A stretch of DNA of 64,000 nt from Dawidia cretensis. GTDB taxonomy: Bacteria > Bacteroidota > Bacteroidia > Cytophagales > Cyclobacteriaceae. Shown piece by piece: positions 1 through 8,861 of this stretch (position 1 is its first letter; every line of letters begins with the position of its first letter). The notes below the pieces were generated by a model. The model was not told where the DNA came from. It searched no databases and saw only the letters and a program-made list of their open reading frames with translations. A program made the translations under genes and the position numbers. The DNA is taken from the NCBI RefSeq assembly GCF_018598175.1, contig NZ_JAHESE010000013.1, forward strand, positions 95,906-159,905, written 5' to 3'.

Positions 1-286
1 TTTGCCCCACCGGGAAGATCGGCATCAGCCAGAGGGTATTGATGCCCATGGCTTTGATCTTGTCAAGCCGGTCGATCACGCCCTGGAAGTTACCGGCCTG
101 GCTAAACGCCCGCAGGTTCACTTCGTATAGCACGACGTTTTGCGGGTCGGGTACATGGGCAAAGGGTACACCGTATTGTTTCGGGCCGTCGTTGTCCGGT
201 TTGGGTTGCGGGGCGCTGTCTTCGCTGCCGCAGGCCAGCAACATGCAGGCCATGAAGCAGATCTTCTTCATCATCATCAAAGTCAT
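1..286 (-). CDS. GH13 alpha-amylase family lipoprotein, N-terminal part (cut by left edge)
   Basis: Only the first 95 codons are present; the gene runs off the left edge. The protein starts with a short lipoprotein signal whose lipobox reads LLACGS, so it is probably anchored in a membrane, likely the outer one. The following residues VVLYEVNLRAF and GINTLWLMPIFPVG match the start of the GH13 (alpha-amylase) TIM barrel, including the strand-loop that ends in the LMPIFPVG motif. It is the last visible gene of the Sus-like operon, 18 bases after the SusE-like gene. By analogy with SusG it would cleave alpha-glucans at the cell surface. The substrate cannot be confirmed because the catalytic residues lie outside the window. 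Nearby ATGs at 277, 274 and 271 are alternative starts. Confidence 0.85.
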   Translation of the reverse strand, partial: MTLMMMKKICFMACMLLACGSEDSAPQPKPDNDGPKQYGVPFAHVPDPQNVVLYEVNLRAFSQAGNFQGVIDRLDKIKAMGINTLWLMPIFPVGQ

Positions 287-304
287 GATCAATTCAAAAA
301 AGGC

Positions 305-1957
305 TTAAGGATTTTTAATTACGGTATAGGTATAGAGATACGGCGCCGTGGACCGCGTAAAGTCTACGCGCACGGTATAGCTACCCGGTTCGGAAATGCT
401 GACTGCGGCATCGGTCGAGGTCAGGGTGCCTTGCAGCTGGTCGCTGGCAGGGCCGTAGTTGATGTCCCACCCGTTGTTGGCGCGGAACTTCAAGGCGCCG
501 TTTACCAGGTTGACGGTCTTGCTCCAGGTTTTGCTGGTGGCATCGTAGGCCATCGGCGTGGAGCTGTCCCAGCTGCCCGGCGTGGCGGTGCCGATCAGGC
601 CCCAGCTATCGATCTTGTCCAGCCGGTACGTTAGCGCCTCGATGTTTACCTGCACGCGGTAATAGCCTGCCAGGGGCACGTCGATCCCTGCCGCCGCACC
701 GTCAACGCTTAGTGCGTTCTCGCCTGCGCTGCCATAATTAATATGACCCCAGTCGGGTGCCGAGGTGAACTTGATCCACGTTGGACCGGCTATGCTTACG
801 TAGCCTTCAAAGATCTTGTCGTTGGTGCCGGGCAATGCATAAATCGTGAGCGCGTCGGATTGAGACGGGTCGCCGCCGGAAGCCTGGTAGCCACCCGGTA
901 TCCACAGGGTAGCGGGCGTGCCGATATCGGCGTTGCGGATTACTTGATACGTATAGTTGTAGGGCGCAGCACCGCGGTTGAAGTCGAGTACGATGGTATA
1001 GTTGGCGGGCTCGTTTATATTGATGGCCGCATCGGTCTGTGCAAGGGTGCCGGCGAGCTCGTCGCTGTTGGCGGGACCGTAGTTGAGGTCCCATGCGTTG
1101 TTGGCGCGGAACTTCAGGGCGCCGCTGTTCAGGTCGGTGGTCACGCGCCATGTGCGGGTGGCCTCATCGTAGGTCATTTCGGTAGAGCTGTTCCAGCCAC
1201 CGGCTGTGGCGGTGCCGATCAGGCCCCAATCTGTTTTAGTCAGTTGATAGGTGAGACCGTTGATGTCTGTATTGACCTTGTAGTACCCTTCTTCGGCTAC
1301 TGTAATGGCTGGTGCATTTTCCCCTGCGTCCAGCGTAGCGGCCAATGCGCCCTGACTATAGGTTGTGTTGGGACAGGTCGGGCTTTCGGCAAAGCGGAAA
1401 GATTGGTTGTTCTGCAGGTATACATAGCCTTCGTATTGATCGTCATCGGTGGTATAGATCCCTGGTGCATTTTCGCCACCCGCTAGCCACAATGCAAGGG
1501 GTTGCTCACTCCACGGTGTGATGGTGAACGTACGCACTTCGGATGTCTGCGGAAACTTGCCGTTGAGCGCCGACGTGATGCGCAGCTGTACGGTGGCCTC
1601 GCGGTGTGGCGCGAGCTTCAGGTCGCTGACGAGCCTGGCATTGAGCTCGGACAGCGTCATGGCAAATGTGTTGCGCGCGGTAGAGCCCAGCGCGACGGGT
1701 TGTGTAAAGTCGCGGCAGGCAGCGTCGACTTCCAGGGTATAGGTTACTTCGGTGGTGACACCGTATGCTGCTTCTTCCCAGCGGATGTCGAGCTGGTCGT
1801 CCAGGCTTTCGGCATTGATCGGTTGACTCAGCTCGGTTTCGCTGGTGGTAATAACGGCTGGGGTAGCGTCGGCTGTCAGTTGCACGCGGGTCTCGTCTTT
1901 TTCACAGGCTGCGAAGAGAAACAAGAGGCTATATAGAAGTATCGATAGTCGTTTCAT
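305..1957 (-). CDS. SusE/SusF-like outer membrane glycan-binding lipoprotein with duplicated module
   Basis: 550 aa. The N-terminus MKRLSILL... ends in a lipobox (LFAAC, Cys18), so this is a lipoprotein. Residues 25-150 form a SusE-type N-terminal region with an Ig-like look. The rest consists of two copies of a roughly 190-residue module (about 155-341 and 349-550). Each copy is an A unit (LWLAGG/LWIPGG...GYVYL/GYVSI...) followed by a B unit (WGLIGTAT...LKFRANN...NYGP). SusE and SusF proteins hold maltooligosaccharides on the cell surface in such tandem domains. The start at 1957 is chosen because it begins the lipoprotein signal; the open frame extends upstream into susD. It lies 10 bases after the SusD gene and 18 before the GH13 gene, so the genes are probably cotranscribed. 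Confidence 0.88.
   Translation of the reverse strand: MKRLSILLYSLLFLFAACEKDETRVQLTADATPAVITTSETELSQPINAESLDDQLDIRWEEAAYGVTTEVTYTLEVDAACRDFTQPVALGSTARNTFAMTLSELNARLVSDLKLAPHREATVQLRITSALNGKFPQTSEVRTFTITPWSEQPLALWLAGGENAPGIYTTDDDQYEGYVYLQNNQSFRFAESPTCPNTTYSQGALAATLDAGENAPAITVAEEGYYKVNTDINGLTYQLTKTDWGLIGTATAGGWNSSTEMTYDEATRTWRVTTDLNSGALKFRANNAWDLNYGPANSDELAGTLAQTDAAININEPANYTIVLDFNRGAAPYNYTYQVIRNADIGTPATLWIPGGYQASGGDPSQSDALTIYALPGTNDKIFEGYVSIAGPTWIKFTSAPDWGHINYGSAGENALSVDGAAAGIDVPLAGYYRVQVNIEALTYRLDKIDSWGLIGTATPGSWDSSTPMAYDATSKTWSKTVNLVNGALKFRANNGWDINYGPASDQLQGTLTSTDAAVSISEPGSYTVRVDFTRSTAPYLYTYTVIKNP
311..604 (-). repeat. Second copy of SusE-like B unit (coding repeat)
   Basis: Codes for residues 452-549 of the SusE-like protein. 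It is a diverged tandem duplicate of the unit at 935-1228: both contain WGLIGTAT, WSSST/WDSST-like, LKFRANN and NYGP motifs at matching positions. Confidence 0.75.
935..1228 (-). repeat. First copy of SusE-like B unit (coding repeat)
   Basis: Codes for residues 244-341 of the SusE-like protein; partner of the copy at 311-604. DNA identity is visible by eye, for example in the block encoding GLIGTAT and in that encoding ALKFRANN. Confidence 0.75.
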
Positions 1958-1967
1958 GGCGTCGGCT

Positions 1968-3572
1968 TTAGTATTCAGGATTTTGGTCCAGGTTGGTGTT
2001 GATGGCACGGTCCACCAGCGGGATCGGGAAGAGGTTGACGTGCGCCGGTGTGGCAGCGCCTGCCTTGACGTTGCCTTTCCAGTCCCACAGGTAGTCGTCG
2101 CCGGTAAAGACGCCAAAGCGGATCAGGTCGGTGCGGCGTTGCGCCTCCCAGTGCAATTCGCGGCCGCGCTCATCGAGTATGAACGGCAGCGTCAGGTCGC
2201 CGTCGCCGATGTTGCCACTGTCGTCGCCATAGGCGCGGTGGCGCAGCAGGTTGATATACTGTACCGCGGTAGCGCGATCGCCGCCGGTGCCGTCGCGCAG
2301 CACGGCTTCCGCATACATGAGGTATACATCGGCCAGGCGGAACAACGGAAAGTCGGTGTCGACAAAGGTGTCGTTCTTGCCGCGCACGCCGGTAGACGTT
2401 ACGTTGCGGAACTTGCGGCTGAGGTAGCCTTCGCGGAAGTTGGTGACGTTGGTGATGTCGAGCGTCTGGCCGTCGGTAAAGAACAAGGCACGACGATCGG
2501 TCTCGCCCGAAGGGTCGGCAAATTTGTGCACAAAGGTGTTGGTGAAGCGGCTACCCGCCCAACCACCGGATGCGGCAACGCCAATGTCGTTGACAAGATC
2601 CAGGTTACCGCCTGACGCGGCGTGTATAATAAACGTTACGCCGCCATAGCTCCGACCGTTGTCGCCGTCTTCGGCAATGGAAAAGATGATCTCCTCGCGA
2701 AGTCGGTCGTTGTCGGCCAGGAACAGTGCGCTATAATCATCGACCAGGGAGAAGGCTCCCGAGCGGATGATCTCCTGGCAATAATTGATCGCCTGCGTGT
2801 AGTGGTCGGTACCGGCGTTATCCAGGTAGGCACCGGCATTGAGGTGCAACCTCGCCAGCAGCATCCACGCCGCGGCGCGGTCGGCACGGGCATATTCATT
2901 TGTTCCCGGCGGCGCCAGTTCCGGCAGGATGGCCGTGAGCTCCTGATCGATGTAGGCGAAGAGGTCGGCCCGTTTGATTTGCCGCGGCAGGTAAGCTCCC
3001 GGGGCATCGTCTTCGGTTACAAAGGGCACGTTGCCCCAGAGGTCAAGTGCAAAGTAGTAATAGAGCGCACGCAGAAATTTAGCTTCGGCGATGTACTGTT
3101 TTACATCTTCGCGCAGGCCGGCTTCCAGACCATCCACACGCGACGATGCCGCGCGGATATACTCGTTGCAATACGCAATGTTGATAAAGACCCGCTGGTA
3201 AAGCAATTGCACATAGAAGTTTTGCTCAGACCAGTTGTGTGAATGGTATTCGATCAGCGACGCATCGCCCCAGGCAGAAACACATTCATCGGTGGTGATC
3301 TCCTGGGCGCTCCAATACATGCGCATGAACGACGTGGTGCCTTCGTCGGGCGCCGACAGCTCGGGCTGCCCATACTCACCACGCTGGCCCGTGAGGGTCA
3401 TGGCGCCGTACAGTTTGGCGAGGAATTCTTTGTAGGACTCCGGATTTTTAAAGACCAGCGTGGCGGTCGACACGCGGGTATTCAGAGGCTCGGTGTCCAG
3501 GTCGCCCACGCAGGAGATCAGCAGGGCGGTGGTCAGCAGGGCTGCATAGGCCCGGAATATAGAGTGTTTCAT
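1968..3572 (-). CDS. SusD/RagB family nutrient-binding outer membrane lipoprotein
   Basis: 534 aa. The signal peptide ends in a lipobox (LLISC, Cys21). The protein has SusD-family landmarks: an N-terminal helical TPR-like region (YIAEAKFLRALYYY is the classic helix of this family), LPRQIKRADLFAYID in the middle and a C-terminal EAQRRTDLIRFG motif followed by LFPIPL near the end, which is almost diagnostic. SusD forms the lid of the SusC transporter and captures oligosaccharides at the cell surface. The start at 3572 is preferred to upstream in-frame codons because it opens the signal peptide. It lies 17 bases downstream of the SusC stop, so the two are surely cotranscribed. Confidence 0.95.
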   Translation of the reverse strand: MKHSIFRAYAALLTTALLISCVGDLDTEPLNTRVSTATLVFKNPESYKEFLAKLYGAMTLTGQRGEYGQPELSAPDEGTTSFMRMYWSAQEITTDECVSAWGDASLIEYHSHNWSEQNFYVQLLYQRVFINIAYCNEYIRAASSRVDGLEAGLREDVKQYIAEAKFLRALYYYFALDLWGNVPFVTEDDAPGAYLPRQIKRADLFAYIDQELTAILPELAPPGTNEYARADRAAAWMLLARLHLNAGAYLDNAGTDHYTQAINYCQEIIRSGAFSLVDDYSALFLADNDRLREEIIFSIAEDGDNGRSYGGVTFIIHAASGGNLDLVNDIGVAASGGWAGSRFTNTFVHKFADPSGETDRRALFFTDGQTLDITNVTNFREGYLSRKFRNVTSTGVRGKNDTFVDTDFPLFRLADVYLMYAEAVLRDGTGGDRATAVQYINLLRHRAYGDDSGNIGDGDLTLPFILDERGRELHWEAQRRTDLIRFGVFTGDDYLWDWKGNVKAGAATPAHVNLFPIPLVDRAINTNLDQNPEY

Positions 3573-3589
3573 AAGCGTGTGGTCTGAGG

Positions 3590-6541
3590 TTAGAACTGGC
3601 AATTCAGGTTCAGGAAATAGGACCGGGTACGGGGAAAGAAGTTGTTGTCCAATCCACCCGACACTTCGGGATCGAGGCCCGAATAGTTGGTGATGACGAA
3701 TGCGTTCTGCACCCCCACCCCTACGCGCACGTTGAGTCGTTCGCGGTATACGTTCTCCCAGGTGTAGCCCAGGTTGATATTGTCCATGCGAAAGAAGGAG
3801 GCGTTCTCGATGTAGAAGTCAGAGAAGCGAGTCCTGAGACCCGTCGTAAACCGGGTTTTGTCCGCTTGTGTGCTGACGTTGGCCAGGAACTCCTGCGAAT
3901 TAAACAGCGACTGGTATGTGCTGTTGGCGGCGACGTTGTTATAGACATAGTTGCCCAGATTGGCACGGCCCATGAAAGAAAAGTCCCAGTGTTTAATGTT
4001 GAGCCGCGAGTTGATACCCATATACACAATCGGGTCGGGCTGTTTATAGCTGTAAAGGTCGCTGGAGTTGACGGAACCGTCGCCGTTGCGGTCTACATAG
4101 ACGTCTTCCACGGGACGGCCTTGCGCATCATATACCTGCTGGTATACATAGTAGGCCGAGCGCGGATAGCTTACGCGGTGCGCCTGAATCGTACCCGCGG
4201 TGGTCGCGCCTACGCCGCCCGTCGGCACAAAGTAGTCGGGGTCGTTGTTCAGCGTCAGCTTGGTTACTTCATTTTTATTATAGGTTATGTTGTAGCCCAC
4301 GGTCCACTGCACGTCGTCGTTCGAGATCACGTCGGCGTTGATGTTTAGCTCCACTCCGCGGTTTACAATGCTGCCGACGTTGCTGATGACACTGCCTGTA
4401 AAGTTCGTGCCCGCCGCCGGGGCGATGTAAGAGATCAGGTCGGTGGATTCTTTGCGGTATACATCCAATGAACCGGTGATCTTGTTCTGCCACAGACCGT
4501 AGTCAACACCGGCGTTCCAGGTCCTGGCCGTCTCCCACTTGATCAGCTGGTTGTAGCCGTCGGGGCGCAGCGTATTGTAATACGTTGAGCCAAAGGGATA
4601 ACGCGCGGCATTGTCGCTGCGGGTATAGGTAGCAATGTACGGGTAGTCGTTGCCGACAATGTCTTGTTGACCGGTGACACCATATCCCAGGCGCAGTTTC
4701 AGGTCAGACACGCTTTGGCTGTTTTTCAGGAAGTTTTCTTGGTTGATCTTCCAACCCAGGGCTATGGAAGGAAACAACCCCCAACGCACATCCTTGTCGA
4801 AGCGCGATGTAGCGTCATTACGCAGGGTAGCGGTGACCATATACTTATCGTGGAAAGTATAGTTGGCACGACCGAAGAAGGACAGCAGGTAATACTCGGT
4901 TTCGTAGACATTGACGCGGGTGGCGCCTTCGCCGGCGCGGGTCATGGTGGAGTCGGCACCTTCGCTGTAGAAGTGCGCCCAGGAATACCCGCCCATCACG
5001 TCGAGCTTGCCCGAGAGCGACGGCAGCTCTTTGCTGTAGTCTACATAGAAGTCGAGCAGTTGGTTTTTGGCGGTGGCTTCATACGGGTTCAGGCGGCCCT
5101 GTGCGACCGAGGGCAAGTATACCCACTGGGTGCTGTCGGCTACGTTGTTGTGGCCGGAGGTTTGTTGATAGTCATAGCCCAGGTTGAGCGTGGCGCGCAG
5201 GCCTTTTACAAAGGGGGCGCTGTATTCAAATTTCGCGCTCCCGATGCTGCGCTTGACGATCGATGTATTATTTGTCAGGGCGAGGCGTGCCACGGGGTTG
5301 CCAGGCGCCAGGTCGATGCTGGCGCCGTTGCGTGTCCAGGTGGTATATCCGCGCCAGCCGGGGCTGTAAACAGGTTTCGTGGGATCGTAGGCGATGGCAT
5401 CGCCGATGGCGCCCTGGTCCGCAAAGTTGTTGGTATTGTACATTCCCTTTACGTTGATGGCAATCTTGAGCGCGCCATCGAGCAGGCTGGGGTCGAGCGC
5501 GATGGAGGCGGTGGTTCGCTCGAAGTTATAGGTCTTTAATATGCCATCGGTATTGTTATATCCTACCGATACGCGATACGGTATTTTATAGGCGGTGCCC
5601 GATACCGTCAGGTTGTGGTCCTGGCCGACGGCGGCATCTTTATAAATCTCGTCCTGCCAGTCGGTGTTGGCATCGCCGAGCAGGGAAAGCGCCAGCGGGT
5701 TGGATGCGTAGTGCTCGCGCACCCGCGAACGAAATTCGTCGGCACTATATACGTCTACCTTGCGCGGTGCGGTGGCAATAGTAGCCGTGGCGTTATACGA
5801 CACCGAAAATGCACGACCGCCACGCTTGGTGGTAATGAGGATGACACCGTTGGATGCCCGCAAGCCATAGATGGCCGTGGCGGACGCATCTTTTAACACG
5901 GTGAAGGTTTCAATATCGTTCGGATTGATGGTGGACAGGATGTTGGGCGAGCCTCCCAGGTTGTTGTTGGTGATCGGAACGCCGTCGATGACAATGAGCG
6001 GGTCGTTGCTGGCGCTGAGGGATGAGCCGCCGCGGATGCGGATGGTCGAGGTGTTACCCGGCGCGCCACTGTTGGAGGTGATGGCCACGCCGGCCACTTT
6101 CCCCATGAGTAGCTCTTGCGGCGAGTTGACGACACCTTTATTAAAGGCGCGCGAGTCGACTACCGCCAGCGATCCCGTGGCGTCGGCTTTTTTTATGGTG
6201 CCATAACCCACCACGACCACTTCATTGAGGGTCGCTACGTCGGGGTCGAGGGTGATGCTGAGGTTGGTTTGGCCGGCGACGGCTACTTCGCGCGTGGCGT
6301 ACCCCACGAACGTGATGACGAGCGTGGCCTGATCGTGCACGGTGATGCTGAACTTTCCCTGGGCGTCGGTGACAGTGCCGTTGACGGTGCCTTTTTCCAA
6401 TACGTTTGCTCCGGGTATGGTGGCGCCGTCGTCGGAAGCCAATACAGTGCCCGTGACGGTGCGGGTCTGTGCCCAGGCGTGGGAGGCCAGCAGGCAGAGC
6501 AGCAGGAGCACTTTGCCTGTGAGCCGATAGATTCTGTTCAT
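3590..6541 (-). CDS. SusC/RagA family TonB-linked outer membrane transporter
   Basis: 983 aa, the usual length for the family. A Sec signal peptide (residues 1-25, ending HAWAQ) is followed by a carboxypeptidase-D regulatory-like domain (VTGTVLASDDG...GTVTDAQGKF, about 26-100). Next come the TonB-box-like stretch LNEVVVVGYGTIKKAD, a plug domain with IRIRGGSSL and PLIVIDGVP, and a long beta-barrel ending in aromatic Phe. It imports oligosaccharides across the outer membrane using TonB energy together with the adjacent SusD. The start at 6541 is chosen because it begins the signal peptide; the in-frame upstream extension has no signal character. The neighbouring SusE-like and GH13 genes point to starch or another alpha-glucan as substrate, which is an inference. 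Confidence 0.96.
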   Translation of the reverse strand: MNRIYRLTGKVLLLLCLLASHAWAQTRTVTGTVLASDDGATIPGANVLEKGTVNGTVTDAQGKFSITVHDQATLVITFVGYATREVAVAGQTNLSITLDPDVATLNEVVVVGYGTIKKADATGSLAVVDSRAFNKGVVNSPQELLMGKVAGVAITSNSGAPGNTSTIRIRGGSSLSASNDPLIVIDGVPITNNNLGGSPNILSTINPNDIETFTVLKDASATAIYGLRASNGVILITTKRGGRAFSVSYNATATIATAPRKVDVYSADEFRSRVREHYASNPLALSLLGDANTDWQDEIYKDAAVGQDHNLTVSGTAYKIPYRVSVGYNNTDGILKTYNFERTTASIALDPSLLDGALKIAINVKGMYNTNNFADQGAIGDAIAYDPTKPVYSPGWRGYTTWTRNGASIDLAPGNPVARLALTNNTSIVKRSIGSAKFEYSAPFVKGLRATLNLGYDYQQTSGHNNVADSTQWVYLPSVAQGRLNPYEATAKNQLLDFYVDYSKELPSLSGKLDVMGGYSWAHFYSEGADSTMTRAGEGATRVNVYETEYYLLSFFGRANYTFHDKYMVTATLRNDATSRFDKDVRWGLFPSIALGWKINQENFLKNSQSVSDLKLRLGYGVTGQQDIVGNDYPYIATYTRSDNAARYPFGSTYYNTLRPDGYNQLIKWETARTWNAGVDYGLWQNKITGSLDVYRKESTDLISYIAPAAGTNFTGSVISNVGSIVNRGVELNINADVISNDDVQWTVGYNITYNKNEVTKLTLNNDPDYFVPTGGVGATTAGTIQAHRVSYPRSAYYVYQQVYDAQGRPVEDVYVDRNGDGSVNSSDLYSYKQPDPIVYMGINSRLNIKHWDFSFMGRANLGNYVYNNVAANSTYQSLFNSQEFLANVSTQADKTRFTTGLRTRFSDFYIENASFFRMDNINLGYTWENVYRERLNVRVGVGVQNAFVITNYSGLDPEVSGGLDNNFFPRTRSYFLNLNCQF

Positions 6542-6773
6542 ACGGTTTGGGTTAGATGGTTGTTTCGCATTGCGCAAGCGCCGATCGAAGGGGTGCGTTT
6601 CAAACGTTTGCGCGATGGAACAAAGAACGCGGCCCAAGGCGGGTCGCTTCAACTCTTCGGATCAAAATCTAGAAAAAAGATGGCGTGTAAGATCCTTAAT
6701 TTACTGTCGTACAACCGTTTGCGAAACCCCTTGGTCGGGAAAAATCTCATCCTTTTAAAGGCATTCCAACGGG

Positions 6774-8372
6774 TTATAATGCGCGGATAGCCATGATCTG
6801 CCTGTCAAATCCCTCGTTGGGCAAGATGGACTTGTTGCGGAGACGCGTTTTGTAGGTGTAGATCGTCGTGACGGAATAGTCGAGGATGCGGGCGATCTTA
6901 TCATGGTCGTGAATGCCCATGCGGATGAGTGCGAAGATTCGCAACTCGGTATTGAGCAACTGTCCCTCCTTTAATACAATGCGGTCTTCTTCTTTAAAGA
7001 GCGCGTTGAAGGCGTATACGAAGTCGGGGAAAAGTTTGAGGAAGACTTTATCGAAATTGTGGTAGAGGTCTTCCCGCTCTTTTTTTACGTTGATGCTTTC
7101 GATGGTAAAGCGCATGTCTTCCAGCTTTTTGGTCATGAGCTTTAGCTCCAGCGTTTTTTTTAGTGCATCCAGGCGCGTGATGTACTCGGCCGTGGTGGTG
7201 AAGTAATACCACACGTACTCTTCTTTGATCTTGTTGGCGTCGCGCAGCTGATGGTTCGTTTCGGTCAGTACATGGTTGGCATCGGAAATGGTCTTTTCCG
7301 CGGCCCGCAGTTTTTGAAATTGTTTGTAGATGATGATGGCAAAGCCGATCGTGACAACCGACAGCAGGGTGATGATGGTGGAATAGAACATCAGGATGCG
7401 CCGCCGCGATTCCACCAGGCTGAGCTGCTTGCCTTCGATGATGGGAAATACCGCGGCCACCTGCACCTTACGATGGCGTGCGCCGTAGTAGTTGGCGTCT
7501 TCCATGGCAATCTTGACATATTTATAGGCGCCGTGTACATCGCCTTCTTTGTACAGCATATCTGCCAGGTTGAGCGTGGCGAGCGTTTCTTTTGTCGACG
7601 CACGAATGTCGGCAATGGCCGCGCGGATCAGCATTTCTTTGGCCCTGATGGGCTCATTACTATAGAAGTAAATAAAGCTGAGCGTGCTGGCGGCCACGGC
7701 AAAGTCGGCATCGGCGAGATTGTGTTGTGCAATAAGCGATTCAAAGGCCTGGCGGGCTTCGGGCATTTCACGCAAGTGCAAATGTTTGAGTCCTTTCATG
7801 AGCCCATACAACGGCCGGTCCGGGCGTACAAGCGCCATGGCCGAGTCGATGTAGGCATTGCCTTGCCGTGTGTACTGCGTACTGTAGAAGTTATCGCGAT
7901 TGAAATCCGACAGGTCGTAGCTGGTGCGGGCGCGGAGAAAATAGTACGCGGCGCGCAGGCTGTCCGTGAGGCCGGAGGGGTGCAATGTACGCAAGGTATC
8001 GAGGGCTTCGTTGAACAGTCCGGAAGAGACTAATATAAAGCCCAGGTTGATTCGCGCGGCGGCAATTTTGTTCGGGTCGCGCAGGTAGCGGGCCAGGTGT
8101 TGCAGCTTGCGGGCGTAGATGAAGGCCGAATCGTAGATAAAAGACTTATACTCTTCGTAGATGGCATTGTATACTGTGTACTGTTGCACAGAGTCTATCT
8201 TGCCCAGTTGCCGTTTATAGCCTTCAATGCGGGCGAGCTTTTCTTTTAAAAAGACGTCGCGCTTTTCGATGGTGTTGTTAAGCTGTTGCAACAGGCTATC
8301 AATGTCGGGGGCAGCCTTGGCACAGCCCAGCGACACAACGATACATAAGCCTACTGTCAGGAAAAACCGCAT
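6774..8372 (-). CDS. DUF6377 / SusR-like membrane-spanning transcriptional regulator
   Basis: 532 aa. An N-terminal signal segment (MRFFLTVGLCIVVSLGC...) is followed by a predicted helical, TPR-like periplasmic sensor (about 50-340). A membrane segment (FYSTIITLLSVVTIGFAIII) and a coiled coil (QKLRAAEKTISDANHVL...) lead to a cytoplasmic C-terminus ending in a LuxR-like helix-turn-helix (IARILDYSVTTIYTYKTRLRN). This layout matches Bacteroidetes DUF6377/SusR regulators that sense oligosaccharides in the periplasm and activate the linked Sus operon directly, without phosphotransfer. It lies immediately upstream of susC on the same strand with a 232-base gap that should contain the target promoter. 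The start at 8372 begins the signal; the longer frame to 8456 is less likely. Confidence 0.85.
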   Translation of the reverse strand: MRFFLTVGLCIVVSLGCAKAAPDIDSLLQQLNNTIEKRDVFLKEKLARIEGYKRQLGKIDSVQQYTVYNAIYEEYKSFIYDSAFIYARKLQHLARYLRDPNKIAAARINLGFILVSSGLFNEALDTLRTLHPSGLTDSLRAAYYFLRARTSYDLSDFNRDNFYSTQYTRQGNAYIDSAMALVRPDRPLYGLMKGLKHLHLREMPEARQAFESLIAQHNLADADFAVAASTLSFIYFYSNEPIRAKEMLIRAAIADIRASTKETLATLNLADMLYKEGDVHGAYKYVKIAMEDANYYGARHRKVQVAAVFPIIEGKQLSLVESRRRILMFYSTIITLLSVVTIGFAIIIYKQFQKLRAAEKTISDANHVLTETNHQLRDANKIKEEYVWYYFTTTAEYITRLDALKKTLELKLMTKKLEDMRFTIESINVKKEREDLYHNFDKVFLKLFPDFVYAFNALFKEEDRIVLKEGQLLNTELRIFALIRMGIHDHDKIARILDYSVTTIYTYKTRLRNKSILPNEGFDRQIMAIRAL

Positions 8373-8493
8373 AAAGATTGGATAGAGTCTGGATCCACTG
8401 CGGTCCACCAACGGGTAAAACGGAGTAGCCCAGACAAGATAGAAAGCTTTGTCCAAAGGGACAAGCGGCGAGGCCGGGTGGCTACCTGCTAAT

Positions 8494-8718
8494 TCACTCT
8501 TGCGACGGTATGCGGCGCATGGTGCAGAGGGGGATTTCTGCAGTATGTGCTTTGGGTGTAGGATGATGGGTGATGTAGAAGAGACCGTTAACGGTGGCGA
8601 TATAGGTTAGGATGCAGACGGGGCATTTGGGAATTAGTAGGGCGAGTGGGAAGAGTAATGCGAGTGCTGCACGACGGGTGTGTTGTTTTTTTGGCTTTGA
8701 ATGTTGGCAGCAGTTCAT
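8494..8718 (-). CDS. Small membrane protein with KCPVC motif, unknown function
   Basis: 74 aa. The N-terminus carries MNCC and a basic stretch (KPKKQHTRRAA). One or two hydrophobic segments follow (ALALLFPLALLIP and CILTYIATVNGLFYI) separated by KCPVC (Cys32 and Cys35). Similar short proteins with a KCPxC motif between two membrane segments recur in Bacteroidetes and Acidobacteria, but I know no assigned function. The paired cysteines could bind a metal or take part in redox chemistry; this is an inference. The start at 8718 is preferred because upstream codons run into the REP-like repeat at 8750-8813. Confidence 0.5.
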   Translation of the reverse strand: MNCCQHSKPKKQHTRRAALALLFPLALLIPKCPVCILTYIATVNGLFYITHHPTPKAHTAEIPLCTMRRIPSQE

Positions 8719-8749
8719 GTTGTAGGCTTCGGGCTTTAAATTTTTATAC

Positions 8750-8813
8750 GCCAGTCTGAAGACTGGCACCAGGGTAGGCACAAGTCTCCGCCCCGAGACG
8801 GGGCTAAGACTTG
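8750..8813. repeat. REP-like element: two adjacent inverted repeats
   Basis: Two hairpins lie side by side in the gap between the small membrane protein and the DUF899 gene. The first (8750-8767) has an 8-bp perfect stem GCCAGTCT/AGACTGGC with a 2-base loop. The second (8781-8813) has an outer arm CAAGTCT/AGACTTG and an inner arm GCCCCG/CGGGGC around AGA; the outer arm extends to GGCAC/GCGCC with one mismatch. No T-run follows, so it is not a normal terminator. The structure fits extragenic REP/BIME elements mobilised by REP-associated tyrosine transposases, but no transposase is in the window and only one copy is seen here. Confidence 0.65.
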
Positions 8814-8861
8814 CGCCAGATGCCGTGTAATTTCTTGCGGCCTTGGGGGTAAGGTATTGCG

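Noticed and set aside
743-1486. 247-codon open frame on the plus strand inside the SusE-like gene
   Set aside because: It is the antisense shadow of a clear lipoprotein gene; its protein is valine- and glycine-rich nonsense without motifs.
4664-5539. 291-codon plus-strand frame within the SusC gene
   Set aside because: Antisense shadow of a well-supported transporter gene.
6542-6773. Promoter of the Sus operon
   Set aside because: I looked for TAnnTTTG on the minus strand in the gap before susC and found no clean match with a proper -33 element.
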